10,015 bases of DNA from an uncultured Collinsella sp. (GCA_900551555.1 URWC01000062.1:1-10015); one strand, 5' to 3'; positions 1-7,076 are shown, numbered from the stretch's first letter. The notes: a model not told the origin generated them from the sequence alone. Made by a program: numbers and translations.

Positions 1-68
1 GACGGCCGTTCAGGTAAACGGAAACCACGCCCATCAGGGGCACGCACCGCCTTGCGTTAGCCGCCGCG

Positions 69-2057
69 TTGTTTGCCGGCGCGCTCGCAGGCATCCCAAG
101 CCTCGCTTTCGCGGGGAACCTGCCCGCCGCTATTGACGGCTCTGTGACCGTCATGCACACCAACGATATCCACGGCAGCTACAAGTACAGCTACAACGCA
201 AGCAAAGGCACCGGCACTGTGGGCTTTGACGGACTGGCGGTTCTCTATAGCGCCCAAAGCAGCGCCCCCGATCTTTTGCTCGATGCGGGCGATACCTTCC
301 ACGGGCAGTCCTTTGCCACCATGAGCGAGGGCAAGAGCATCGCCGAGCTCATGGACACCTTCTACGCCGACGGCTACGACGCGACCACGCCAGGCAACCA
401 CGACTGGAGCTACGGCGCGGGCAAACTCCGCACCATGACCGGCTACAGCACCACCGGCACGCCCTTCGCCATGCTCTGCGCGAACGCAAAGTCTACGAGC
501 GGCGTATGGAGCTCGAGCATCACGAAGACGCTCGATCGCACCTGGGAGGATAGCGAGGATCACTCCACATTCGACTACAAAATCAAGGTCGGCGTCGTCG
601 GAGCCATGGATGAGTCGCTAGGTTCCTCGCTGCGCGCGGACCTGGTCGCGGGCACCAGCTTCTCGAGTGCCGCGAACGCCATCAATGCCGAGGCAGAGCA
701 GCTGCGCAAGGAGGGCTGCGATGTTGTTGTGTGTATCGCGCACACGCTCGACGCAAAGACCTTTGCCACGCGGCTCCGTGGCGTCGATGCCCTTATCGCA
801 GGCCACGAGCACATCAACCTTAACGAGAAGGTGACGGGAGCCGACGGCAAGACGATCCACGTTGTCGAGGCAGGCAGCGCCTTTGCCGAGGTGGGGCTGC
901 TTTCCATTCCGTACAAATACGACACGAATGGCACCGAGACGACCGACGATGACACGGTCACGGTCCCTGCAGACGGCAGCGACGAGAAGCTCTACACCGC
1001 CAAGAACGTCAACGACCTTTTGACAGACCCCGACAAGGGCTCCGACTACCAAAGCCGCCTTGAAGCCGTCCGCAACAAGATCAAGCCGCTCGACGAGGAC
1101 TTTGAAAACGAATCGAACAAGGTGCTCGGCACATCCACCACCAACTATTTCTACGGCGAGGACGCCGCAGGCACGCATGGTTGGGAAATGGTGCGCACCA
1201 CCGATTTCCGCCCCGGCAAGGAGGGCGACACCACCAAGGCCCAGACCATCGGCCACGTGATTTGCGGCTCCTATCTTGCCCTGACGGGCGCGGACTTCGC
1301 TATCGAAAACGCTGGCGGCATCCGCGGCGGCATCGCGGCGGGCAACGTGACCGCCGGCAACGTCATCGCCATCTCGCCCTACGGCAACACTGTGGAGACC
1401 TGGACCATGACCGGCGCGGACTTCCTCGCAGCGCTCGAGCACTCGCTACAAATCAGCGACGATTGCAACGACAGCTACGAGCTTCAGCAGGCTTATGTGG
1501 CGGCCGGTCACAGCGAGCAGGAGGCGCAAGACAAGTACAAGTGGCGCGATGACTCTGGCAGCGTTCTCTCCTTTGGCGGCATCAACGTGACGATTGATTG
1601 GACGCAGCCCGAAGGCAAGCGCATTGTGAGCGCCACACTCACCAAAGACGGCAGCACGCTCGACCCCGCCAAGACCTATACCGTCGCCACCAACAACTAC
1701 ATCATCACCAACACGACCGACTTCCCCACCTTCGCAAACGCCACCAAGCACACCGAGTGGGGTACCTGCGAGTCAGCGCTAAGGGCGCTGATCAGGCAGG
1801 ACAGCTGGGAGAGCAAGATGACCTCGCTCGCGGGCACCATCAGCTTTGGCTCCGCTGCCGTGGACCCCACGCCCACACCGGCCCCGACGCCTAAGCCCTC
1901 GCCTAAGACGGACACGACGACCACGAAGGTCATCACCAAGAAGACGACCGGTAAGCTCGCCGCAACGGGAGACCGCACGCTGGCCGCGGTCGGTGCATGG
2001 CTCATCGGCGGCATCCTCATCATCGTCCTCGATATCATCTGGAAGCGTCGCCGCTAA
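69..2057 (+). CDS. Cell-wall-anchored 5'-nucleotidase / metallophosphoesterase (UshA-like)
   Basis: Predicted extracellular enzyme that removes phosphate from nucleotides, probably for nucleoside or phosphate scavenging. Residues are numbered from the TTG at 69. The calcineurin-like domain shows D33-I-H35, GD in LLLDAGDTFHG, G109-N-H-D112 and G245-H-E-H248. The C-terminal 5'-nucleotidase domain carries N414-A-G-G-I-R419, which is typical of the substrate-binding part of the family. A Pro/Thr/Lys-rich linker (about 601-629) leads to L630-A-A-T-G634, a hydrophobic segment (about 638-656) and a terminal KRRR, which together form a sortase sorting signal of the LAXTG (class E) type. An A-F-A signal-peptidase site ends at A15. 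The start is uncertain: TTG at 69 would cut the signal peptide in half, whereas the frame stays open and signal-like back to about codon 33, with no ATG, GTG or TTG. An in-frame TAA lies at 15-17. The function class is secure; exact substrate is unknown. Confidence 0.9.
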   Translation: MFAGALAGIPSLAFAGNLPAAIDGSVTVMHTNDIHGSYKYSYNASKGTGTVGFDGLAVLYSAQSSAPDLLLDAGDTFHGQSFATMSEGKSIAELMDTFYADGYDATTPGNHDWSYGAGKLRTMTGYSTTGTPFAMLCANAKSTSGVWSSSITKTLDRTWEDSEDHSTFDYKIKVGVVGAMDESLGSSLRADLVAGTSFSSAANAINAEAEQLRKEGCDVVVCIAHTLDAKTFATRLRGVDALIAGHEHINLNEKVTGADGKTIHVVEAGSAFAEVGLLSIPYKYDTNGTETTDDDTVTVPADGSDEKLYTAKNVNDLLTDPDKGSDYQSRLEAVRNKIKPLDEDFENESNKVLGTSTTNYFYGEDAAGTHGWEMVRTTDFRPGKEGDTTKAQTIGHVICGSYLALTGADFAIENAGGIRGGIAAGNVTAGNVIAISPYGNTVETWTMTGADFLAALEHSLQISDDCNDSYELQQAYVAAGHSEQEAQDKYKWRDDSGSVLSFGGINVTIDWTQPEGKRIVSATLTKDGSTLDPAKTYTVATNNYIITNTTDFPTFANATKHTEWGTCESALRALIRQDSWESKMTSLAGTISFGSAAVDPTPTPAPTPKPSPKTDTTTTKVITKKTTGKLAATGDRTLAAVGAWLIGGILIIVLDIIWKRRR

Positions 2058-2110
2058 GCCAGGCGCTGTGCCCCGCTGCTCACTCCTCGCAAACCTTATT
2101 TCGAGCACAG

Positions 2111-2163
2111 AAGCCCGTCCGAATTGATCGGATTATTTGGCGAATTGATCGGACGGGCTTTTT
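2111..2163 (+). terminator. Intrinsic terminator after the 5'-nucleotidase
   Basis: A perfect 12-bp stem pairs 2111-2122 (AAGCCCGTCCGA) with 2149-2160 (TCGGACGGGCTT) and is followed by a T5 run (2159-2163). The loop is long (26 nt) because the 13-bp sequence CGAATTGATCGGA occurs twice in direct orientation, at 2120-2132 and 2141-2153. The element sits 53 bp after the nucleotidase stop and before the channel gene's ribosome binding site, so it fits a Rho-independent terminator separating the two genes. Confidence 0.8.
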
Positions 2164-2205
2164 GGTGGGTATCATGGTTGGATAATCATTAGGAGGTTTC
2201 CCTAC

Positions 2206-2973
2206 ATGGAATTGTTTGAGCCGATTCTTCACTTCTTTGCACAACGATGGGTCCACAACATCATCTGGGCCGGCATCTTGGCCATCGGCACCGCCGTTGC
2301 CGCCATGGTCGCTTCCAAGACCCTGCACCATCTGCTTAACCGCGACGATAACCCACTTCCAGCATCGAGCATCTTCATCAACATCGCGCGCGCCGTTATC
2401 TGGATGATCGGCGGCAGCTTTATCCTCGATAACTGCTTTGGCATTAACGCAAACGCCCTCGTCGCCGCTCTTGGCGTTGGCGGCATCGCCATCTCGCTGG
2501 GCTTTCAGGACACGCTTTCTAACCTCATCGGCGGCATGCAGGTGACGTTTATGGGCATCATCAAGCCCGGCGACAACATCGAGGTCGGCGGCGTGTCGGG
2601 CGTAGTCCAAGACATCACTTGGCGCCATACGACCATCGAAGATGCCTGCGGGCAGACCATCATCGTCCCCAACTCCAACATCTCCAAGAACACGCTCGTG
2701 CACCTCATGCCCTTTGGGCGCGTGGCCGTGCCCGTCGCGGTGAAGGACACGTCCAAGTGGGCCTCCCTTGACGCGCTGGCAGATGAGCTCACGAGCGCCA
2801 CCAAAACGGCTGTCTCGCCCATCTCGGGCTTTGACAAGGAGCCCTATGTGCTCTTTAGCGAGATCGGCGACTTTGGCATCAAGGGTAAGATCATCTTTAT
2901 CGTCAGCGACGACAGCACTACTTTCACGGCAGCCGACGCCTGCATCCGCGCCATTGCCCCCATCATCGCCTAA
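2206..2973 (+). CDS. Small-conductance mechanosensitive channel, MscS family
   Basis: Membrane channel that opens under membrane tension and releases solutes on hypo-osmotic shock. The 255 residues are a little fewer than E. coli MscS (286). Three hydrophobic segments are visible at about 18-41, 56-75 and 80-111. The third is Gly/Ala-rich and ends in GFQDTLSNLIGG (99-110), the typical pore-lining TM3. It is followed by the soluble beta domain, with KPGDNIEVGG (120-129), the GVVQDITWRHTTI stretch and VPNS (154-157), all characteristic of the family. The start is supported by AGGAGG at 2191-2196, nine bases before the ATG. A terminator lies upstream, so the gene is probably transcribed on its own; I saw no convincing -35/-10 pair. 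The TAA stop forms the first base of a palindromic element. The family call is firm; ion preference and tension threshold cannot be read from sequence. Confidence 0.93.
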   Translation: MELFEPILHFFAQRWVHNIIWAGILAIGTAVAAMVASKTLHHLLNRDDNPLPASSIFINIARAVIWMIGGSFILDNCFGINANALVAALGVGGIAISLGFQDTLSNLIGGMQVTFMGIIKPGDNIEVGGVSGVVQDITWRHTTIEDACGQTIIVPNSNISKNTLVHLMPFGRVAVPVAVKDTSKWASLDALADELTSATKTAVSPISGFDKEPYVLFSEIGDFGIKGKIIFIVSDDSTTFTAADACIRAIAPIIA

Positions 2974-3011
2974 AACCACCACAAAGGGGACAGGTGCCTT
3001 TGTGGTGGTTT
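2973..3011 (+). repeat. Palindromic intergenic element, copy 1
   Basis: A perfect 15-bp inverted repeat pairs 2973-2987 with 2997-3011 around a 9-nt loop. It begins at the last base of the channel gene's stop codon. The stretch ACCACCACAAAGGGGACA (2975-2992) matches 17 of 18 bases of copy 2 at 5691-5708. The right arm ends in only three Ts, so it could act as a weak terminator or 3'-end stabiliser. The core resembles REP-like elements with GGGGACA motifs that are scattered in many genomes; this comparison is from memory and was not searched. Confidence 0.75.
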
Positions 3012-3067
3012 CGCATCGTGGTACCATGGTTTATATCGTTGTTTAAACGACTAAGGGAGTAAACACC

Positions 3068-4984
3068 ATGGAAGAGGCCTATCGTCAAGCACGCAAGCGC
3101 GGCGAGCAAGGACGTCGTCGCGCCATCAGCCAAAGCGAGCACCCGTACCTTACGGACCTCGATAGCCTCGTTGCCCAACTCCCCTTAGGTCAGCGAGAGA
3201 GCGTCGGCCTAAGGGACATTCCGCTCGAAATGGTCGTCGGCACGGTTACCAAGGGCCGTCAGTCTGCCTTTTCGTGCAACTTTATGCCCCTGCTGCCGTT
3301 TAATACCGAGTTCGCCCGCAAGTGGTCCAACCTCTACGACATCCAGGTGACCGAGGGCTATCGTGACCCCATCATCGTCACTGAGTTCACGCATCGGTTT
3401 TACGTCCAAGAGGGCAACAAGCGCGTCAGCGTCCTCAAATTCCTGGACGCTCCGACGGTTTCGGCCAAGGTCACCCGCCTCTACCCCGGCAAGTGGGATT
3501 CGGTCGAGAGTCGCCTCTACGGCGAGTTCTGCGCGTTTTGGTACGTCTGCCCCCTGTACGAGATCGAGTTCTCGCGCGAGGGCAGCTATGAGACCCTCGC
3601 TAAGATGCTCGGCCAAAACCTGACCGAAAAGTGGCCGCAGAAAAAGGTCGACTACCTGCGACATACCTTCCTGCTCTTTAAGCGCGCCTACTTACGCGCA
3701 GGCGGCGACCACCTGGACATTACGCCCGCCGACGCCATGCTCGTCTACCTCAACGTGTACAACCAGGACCGTCTGCTGGACACGCCGACGGACATCGTCG
3801 TAAACCGTCTGTGCAAGATCTGGCGCGAGCTGGTCATTGCCGGCAAAAGCGATGAGGAGAAGGTCGATCTTGTCGAGGCGCCAAGTGCCGATGATGAAGA
3901 GGCGCCCGCCAAGTCCACCTCCGGCGTGCTCAACTTCTTTATGGGCAAGACCGTCTACTCGGCGGCCAACCCCCTGCGTATCGCCTTCATCCACGAATTC
4001 CCCTGCGCCACGTCGAGCTGGGACAGTCTGCACGACCAGGGACGCCAGTATCTCGATGAGCACTTTGGCGGCATCGTACGCACCGAGGCGTTCGAGGACT
4101 GCCACGATCCGGACGCGTTCTACGCTGCGGTAGAGACGGCCGTCAAGCACGGAGACAAGGTAATCTTCTCGACCTCGCACCGCCTCATGGAATACACGCT
4201 CAGGGCTGCCGTCGAGTATCCCCAGGTGCGGTTCCTCAATTGCTCCATCGGCCTGCCCCATCAAAGCGTCCGCTCGTACTTTGGAAAGATGTACGAAGCA
4301 AAGTTCCTGCTGGGCGCCCTTGCCGCCAGCATGGCGGACAACCACCGCATTGGCTACCACGCGTCGGTCTTCGCATCGGGCGCCCTTAGCGAGATCAACG
4401 CCTTTGCCATCGGTGCCTCGCTGCTCGACCCGCGCGCGCAGGTAATCCTCACCTGGGGTGATGTTCCCGCCGGAGGTCTTGCCGAGGCCATGTGCCGCGA
4501 AGGCGTGAGCGTCATGACCGGCGCCGACATGTCTAAGTCGCTCGAAGATCCCACGGCCTACGGACTCCACCGCCTGGTTGACGGCAAGGTCGCCGGCATC
4601 GCCATGCCCGTATGGAACTGGGGCCGTTACTACGAGCTCATCGTGCGAAGCCTGCTGCACGGCACGTGGGACGAGACGAGCGACGACAGCCAGGTGCGCG
4701 CCGTCAACTACTGGTACGGCATGAGCTCAGGCGTTATCGACATTCGCTACGCTCCGGGCCTGCCTTATCAGACGCGCAAGCTTGTTCAGCTCCTCCGCAA
4801 TGGCATTGTTGAGGGATCCATCAACCCCTTTGGCGGCGAGCTCCACAGCCAGAACGGCGTGGTACAGATCGAAGGCTTCCCTCCGCTGCCGAGCACGCAG
4901 ATTGTCGAGATGAATTGGCTGGCGGACAACGTGGTGGGCACCATTCCGCAGCTCGACGATGAGCCGAAAGTCCCTGCCCTATGA
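3068..4984 (+). CDS. Predicted cytoplasmic ParB-like / BMP-family (PnrA-like) ligand-binding protein
   Basis: This 638-residue protein has no signal peptide, lipobox or membrane segment. The N-terminal part (about 20-140) contains DPIIVTE (100-106) and FYVQEGNKRVSVLK (111-124), which resemble the ParB/sulfiredoxin-fold motif E-G-N-x-R (E115-G-N-K-R119). A helical middle (about 170-265) and an acidic linker (266-285) follow. Residues 303-595 resemble basic membrane protein (BMP/PnrA) substrate-binding domains, with LRIAFIHE (303-310), SWDSLHDQGRQ (317-326), KFLLGALAA (412-420), the GxxxSEINAF region (438-446) and INPFGGEL (585-592). PnrA-type proteins normally bind purine nucleosides outside the cell for ABC uptake. 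Here the lack of an export signal and of adjacent permease or ATPase genes argues for an intracellular sensor or regulator (inference). AAGGGAG at 3053-3059 supports the start. The stop overlaps the next gene's ATG as ATGA. The BMP call is fairly good; the ParB-like call is weaker. Confidence 0.78.
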   Translation: MEEAYRQARKRGEQGRRRAISQSEHPYLTDLDSLVAQLPLGQRESVGLRDIPLEMVVGTVTKGRQSAFSCNFMPLLPFNTEFARKWSNLYDIQVTEGYRDPIIVTEFTHRFYVQEGNKRVSVLKFLDAPTVSAKVTRLYPGKWDSVESRLYGEFCAFWYVCPLYEIEFSREGSYETLAKMLGQNLTEKWPQKKVDYLRHTFLLFKRAYLRAGGDHLDITPADAMLVYLNVYNQDRLLDTPTDIVVNRLCKIWRELVIAGKSDEEKVDLVEAPSADDEEAPAKSTSGVLNFFMGKTVYSAANPLRIAFIHEFPCATSSWDSLHDQGRQYLDEHFGGIVRTEAFEDCHDPDAFYAAVETAVKHGDKVIFSTSHRLMEYTLRAAVEYPQVRFLNCSIGLPHQSVRSYFGKMYEAKFLLGALAASMADNHRIGYHASVFASGALSEINAFAIGASLLDPRAQVILTWGDVPAGGLAEAMCREGVSVMTGADMSKSLEDPTAYGLHRLVDGKVAGIAMPVWNWGRYYELIVRSLLHGTWDETSDDSQVRAVNYWYGMSSGVIDIRYAPGLPYQTRKLVQLLRNGIVEGSINPFGGELHSQNGVVQIEGFPPLPSTQIVEMNWLADNVVGTIPQLDDEPKVPAL

Positions 4985-5691
4985 AAATCCTTGCCATAGC
5001 CGATACCGAAGAACGATGCCTTTGGGAGTGCTTTCGCAAGGAACGCTTTGAGGGAGTCGACCTGATTTTGTCCGCCGGCGATCTGGACCCGGACTATCTT
5101 GAGTTTTTGGTTACGGTCATCAACAAACCGCTCATCTACGTGCGCGGCAATCACGATGACCGCTACGCACGTCATGCACCGGGCGGATGTATCTGCGTGG
5201 AAGACAGCGTGTACACGTACCGAGGGATTCGCATTGCGGGCCTTGGCGGGTCCATGCGTTATCGCGACGGCGCCAACATGTACACCGAACGCGAGATGTC
5301 CAAGCGCATGCGTAAGCTGTCGCGTAAGGTTAGGATGGTCGGCGGGTGCGACATTCTGCTTACCCATGCACCCGCCGCCGGTATGGGTGATCTGGACGAT
5401 CTGCCGCATCGAGGGTTCGAGTGCTTTAACACAGCACTCGAATCCTGGAATCCCGACTACATGGTGCACGGGCATGTGCACCAAAGCTACGGCTACGATT
5501 TTCAGCGCGAGCGGCAGCATGTGTGTGGAACGACGATCATCAACGCCTGCGGCTATACGCAGTTTGAGCTCGACCAGACGCACTACCCCATCCGCGGCTG
5601 GCAAGCAGCTTGGCTCAACTCACAAACCATGCGCCGCGAGCTCAAACGCCACGAAGCCATCGAGTCTTCAACAGCCAGAACACCCTGGTAA
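4981..5691 (+). CDS. Calcineurin-like metallophosphoesterase, coupled to the BMP-like gene
   Basis: A 236-residue cytoplasmic phosphoesterase of the small YfcE/MJ0936-like kind. Metal-site motifs in order: D8-T-E10 near the N-terminus (the family usually has Asp-X-His), G33-D34, G56-N-H-D59, T-H129-A and G164-H-V-H167. All the standard motifs are present except that the first His is Glu, so the two-metal site may be altered. Residues 85-115 form a charged insert. The ATG at 4981 overlaps the stop of the preceding gene by ATGA, so the two are probably translationally coupled and expressed together. No strong ribosome binding site of its own stands out. The stop codon runs into a palindromic element. 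The substrate is unknown; a nucleotide-type phosphodiester would fit the BMP-like partner but is speculation. Confidence 0.85.
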   Translation: MKILAIADTEERCLWECFRKERFEGVDLILSAGDLDPDYLEFLVTVINKPLIYVRGNHDDRYARHAPGGCICVEDSVYTYRGIRIAGLGGSMRYRDGANMYTEREMSKRMRKLSRKVRMVGGCDILLTHAPAAGMGDLDDLPHRGFECFNTALESWNPDYMVHGHVHQSYGYDFQRERQHVCGTTIINACGYTQFELDQTHYPIRGWQAAWLNSQTMRRELKRHEAIESSTARTPW

Positions 5692-5730
5692 CCACCATAA
5701 AGGGGACACTGTCCCCTTTATGGTGCTTTT
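5691..5730 (+). repeat. Palindromic intergenic element, copy 2
   Basis: A nearly uninterrupted palindrome: 5693-5708 (CACCATAAAGGGGACA) is perfectly complementary to 5710-5725, with one base between the arms, followed by TTTT (5727-5730). It starts at the last base of the phosphoesterase stop codon and shares 17 of 18 bases with copy 1 (2975-2992). As RNA it would form a strong hairpin with a U-run, so it may serve as the + strand terminator as well as being a dispersed repeat. Confidence 0.75.
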
Positions 5731-5741
5731 GACGCGATAGC

Positions 5742-5781
5742 AAGAAACCCGGTCCTGCACAAGGCAGAACCGGGTTTCTTT
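5742..5781. terminator. Probable bidirectional terminator between convergent units
   Basis: A perfect 12-bp stem pairs 5742-5753 (AAGAAACCCGGT) with 5769-5780 (ACCGGGTTTCTT). An inner CTGC/GCAG pairing (5755-5758 with 5764-5767) extends it. T-rich sequence ends the right arm on both strands. It lies between the + strand phosphoesterase gene and the - strand rplA, 36 bp past the rplA stop, so it fits the end of the ribosomal operon and may back up the + strand unit. Confidence 0.8.
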
Positions 5782-5816
5782 AGCAATGCTTGCTGTACTC
5801 AGGCAGTAACTAGCAG

Positions 5817-6524
5817 TTACTCAGCCAGGAAGTCACGCTGGACAGCGGGATCGACCTTGACGCCAGGGCCCATGGTGGAAGACACGGAGATGGACTTGAC
5901 GTACTTGCCCTTAGCAGAAGAGGGCTTGACGCGCAGAATCTCGGTGTACAGGGCAGCGTAGTTCTCGACGAGCTGCTGCTCAGAGAAGGACTTCTTGCCC
6001 AGGGGCACGTGGCAGATGCCGTAGCGGTCGGCGCGATACTCAACGCGGCCGGCCTTGAGCTCGGAGACCATCTTGGCGACGTCCATGGTAACGGTGCCGA
6101 GCTTGGGGTTCGGCATGAGGCCACGGGGACCAAGGATCTTACCGATGCGGCCAACCTTGGCCATCATGTTCGGCGTAGCGATAGCGGCGTCGAAGTTGAT
6201 CTCGCCCTTCTGGATCTGGGCGACGAGCTCGTCGGAACCGATGATGTCGGCGCCGGCAGCCTCGGCCTCGCGAGCCTTCTCGCCCTCGGCGAAGACGGCA
6301 ACACGAACGGTCTTGCCGGTGCCGTGGGGCAGAGAGATGGAACCACGGATGTTCTGGTCAGCCTTACGAGTATCGATGCCCAGACGGAAGTGGGCCTCGA
6401 CGGTCTCGTCGAACTTGGCGGTGTCGAGCTCCTTGATGAGCTTGGCAGCCTGAAGGGGGGTGTAGAGCGTGGCGCGGTCGATCTTCTCGGCAGCGGCGTT
6501 ATAGCTCTTACCATGCTTAGCCAT
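5817..6524 (-). CDS. rplA: 50S ribosomal protein L1
   Basis: Large-subunit protein of the L1 stalk, which moves deacylated tRNA out of the E site. In many bacteria it also represses its own L11-L1 mRNA. The 235 residues match the usual length of about 230. The diagnostic stretch NMMAKVGRIGKILGPRGLMP (119-138) is intact, as are the MAKHGK start and the SSTMGPGVKVD C-terminal region. Two in-frame ATGs are present, at 6530 and 6524. The second was chosen because AGGAGGT (6538-6532) lies 8 bases from it but almost touches the first, and because L1 proteins normally begin MAKHGK. It is the last gene of the secE-nusG-rplK-rplA run, 117 bp after rplK, and is followed by a terminator. Confidence 0.97.
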   Translation of the reverse strand: MAKHGKSYNAAAEKIDRATLYTPLQAAKLIKELDTAKFDETVEAHFRLGIDTRKADQNIRGSISLPHGTGKTVRVAVFAEGEKAREAEAAGADIIGSDELVAQIQKGEINFDAAIATPNMMAKVGRIGKILGPRGLMPNPKLGTVTMDVAKMVSELKAGRVEYRADRYGICHVPLGKKSFSEQQLVENYAALYTEILRVKPSSAKGKYVKSISVSSTMGPGVKVDPAVQRDFLAE

Positions 6525-6531
6525 GTGCATT

Positions 6532-6538
6532 ACCTCCT
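6532..6538 (-). promoter_or_regulatory. Ribosome binding site that decides the rplA start
   Basis: AGGAGGT on the - strand. Spacing to the ATG at 6524 is about 8 bases, but to the upstream ATG at 6530 only 1-2 bases, so initiation is expected at 6524. Confidence 0.8.
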
Positions 6539-6548
6539 GTGGTTAAAC

Positions 6549-6623
6549 GGGCTTATGCCCTCCCACATCGTATCGTGTGCCCTATTGCACACATATAACG
6601 GGCGCCCCGGTCGGAGCACCCGT
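6549..6623 (-). other. Structured rplK-rplA spacer with three hairpins
   Basis: In transcript order on the - strand: a 10-bp stem (6623-6614 with 6607-6598, two G-U pairs, 6-nt loop CGACCG); a 6-bp stem GTGTGC/GCACAC (6592-6587 with 6580-6575, 6-nt loop); and a 4-bp GGGC/GCCC stem (6560-6557 with 6552-6549) about 10 bases before the rplA ribosome binding site. The first lacks a U-run (it is followed by TATATG), so it does not look like a terminator. The hairpins may be RNase processing sites, 3'-end stabilisers of rplK mRNA, or an element controlling rplA translation. Confidence 0.5.
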
Positions 6624-6641
6624 CATTACCTAAAGAAATCG

Positions 6642-7070
6642 CTACTCAGCGATGGTGACGCCCATGGAACGGGCGGTACCGGCGATGATCTTCTTGGCGG
6701 CGTCAATGTCGTTGGCATTGAGGTCCGGCATCTTAATCTCGGCGATCTTGGTGAGCTGCTCCTGGGAGAGCTGACCAACCTTGTCGGCCTGGGGCTTAGC
6801 AGAACCAGACTTGAGGTTCAGCTCCTTCTTGATGAGGTGAGCCGCCGGCGGGGTCTTGGTGATGAAGGAGAAGGACTTATCCTCGTAGACAGAGATCTCA
6901 ACGGGGATGATGTCGCCCTTCTTGTCCTGCGTCTCGGCGTTAAAGGCCTGGCAGAACTGCATGATGTTCACGCCAGCAGCGCCCAGGGCGGGGCCGACGG
7001 GAGGAGCGGGGTTAGCTGCACCAGCAGGAATCTGGAGCTTAATGACGTTGGCAACCTTCTTCTCAGCCAT
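6642..7070 (-). CDS. rplK: 50S ribosomal protein L11
   Basis: Binds the GTPase-associated region of 23S rRNA and helps recruit elongation factors; it is the target region of thiostrepton and is needed for RelA activation in organisms studied. The 142 residues equal the usual size. The N-terminal domain has the proline-rich ANPAPPVGPALG (19-30) followed by GVNIMQFCQAFN. The C-terminal RNA-binding domain ends with the family hallmark GTARSMG and the sequence VTIAE. Two in-frame ATGs lie at 7076 and 7070. The second is preferred because AAAGGA (7082-7077) directly abuts the first ATG but is 6 bases from the second, and MAEKKV is the usual start. It lies 120 bp after nusG and upstream of rplA, in the classic order. 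Confidence 0.97.
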   Translation of the reverse strand: MAEKKVANVIKLQIPAGAANPAPPVGPALGAAGVNIMQFCQAFNAETQDKKGDIIPVEISVYEDKSFSFITKTPPAAHLIKKELNLKSGSAKPQADKVGQLSQEQLTKIAEIKMPDLNANDIDAAKKIIAGTARSMGVTIAE

Positions 7071-7076
7071 GGTCAT

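Noticed and set aside
618..1442. - strand open frame (274 codons) opposite the 5'-nucleotidase
   Set aside because: Antisense to conserved nucleotidase motifs, with a shadow-like composition.
2145..2175. Possible promoter TTGATC ... TATCAT before the MscS gene
   Set aside because: Spacing is 19 and the -35 lies inside the terminator stem; the match is too weak to claim.
2973..3011. CRISPR-like or phage attachment repeat
   Set aside because: Only two copies 2.7 kb apart, each palindromic, with no spacers, cas genes or integrase.
2080..3027. - strand open frame (315 codons) opposite the MscS gene
   Set aside because: It covers the terminator and palindrome as well as the channel gene and has no recognisable domain; the + strand frame is a clear MscS protein.
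3692..4660. - strand open frame (322 codons) opposite the BMP-like gene
   Set aside because: Composition is typical of an antisense shadow (Val, Gly, Asp, His, Arg rich) and no ribosome binding site or motif was seen.
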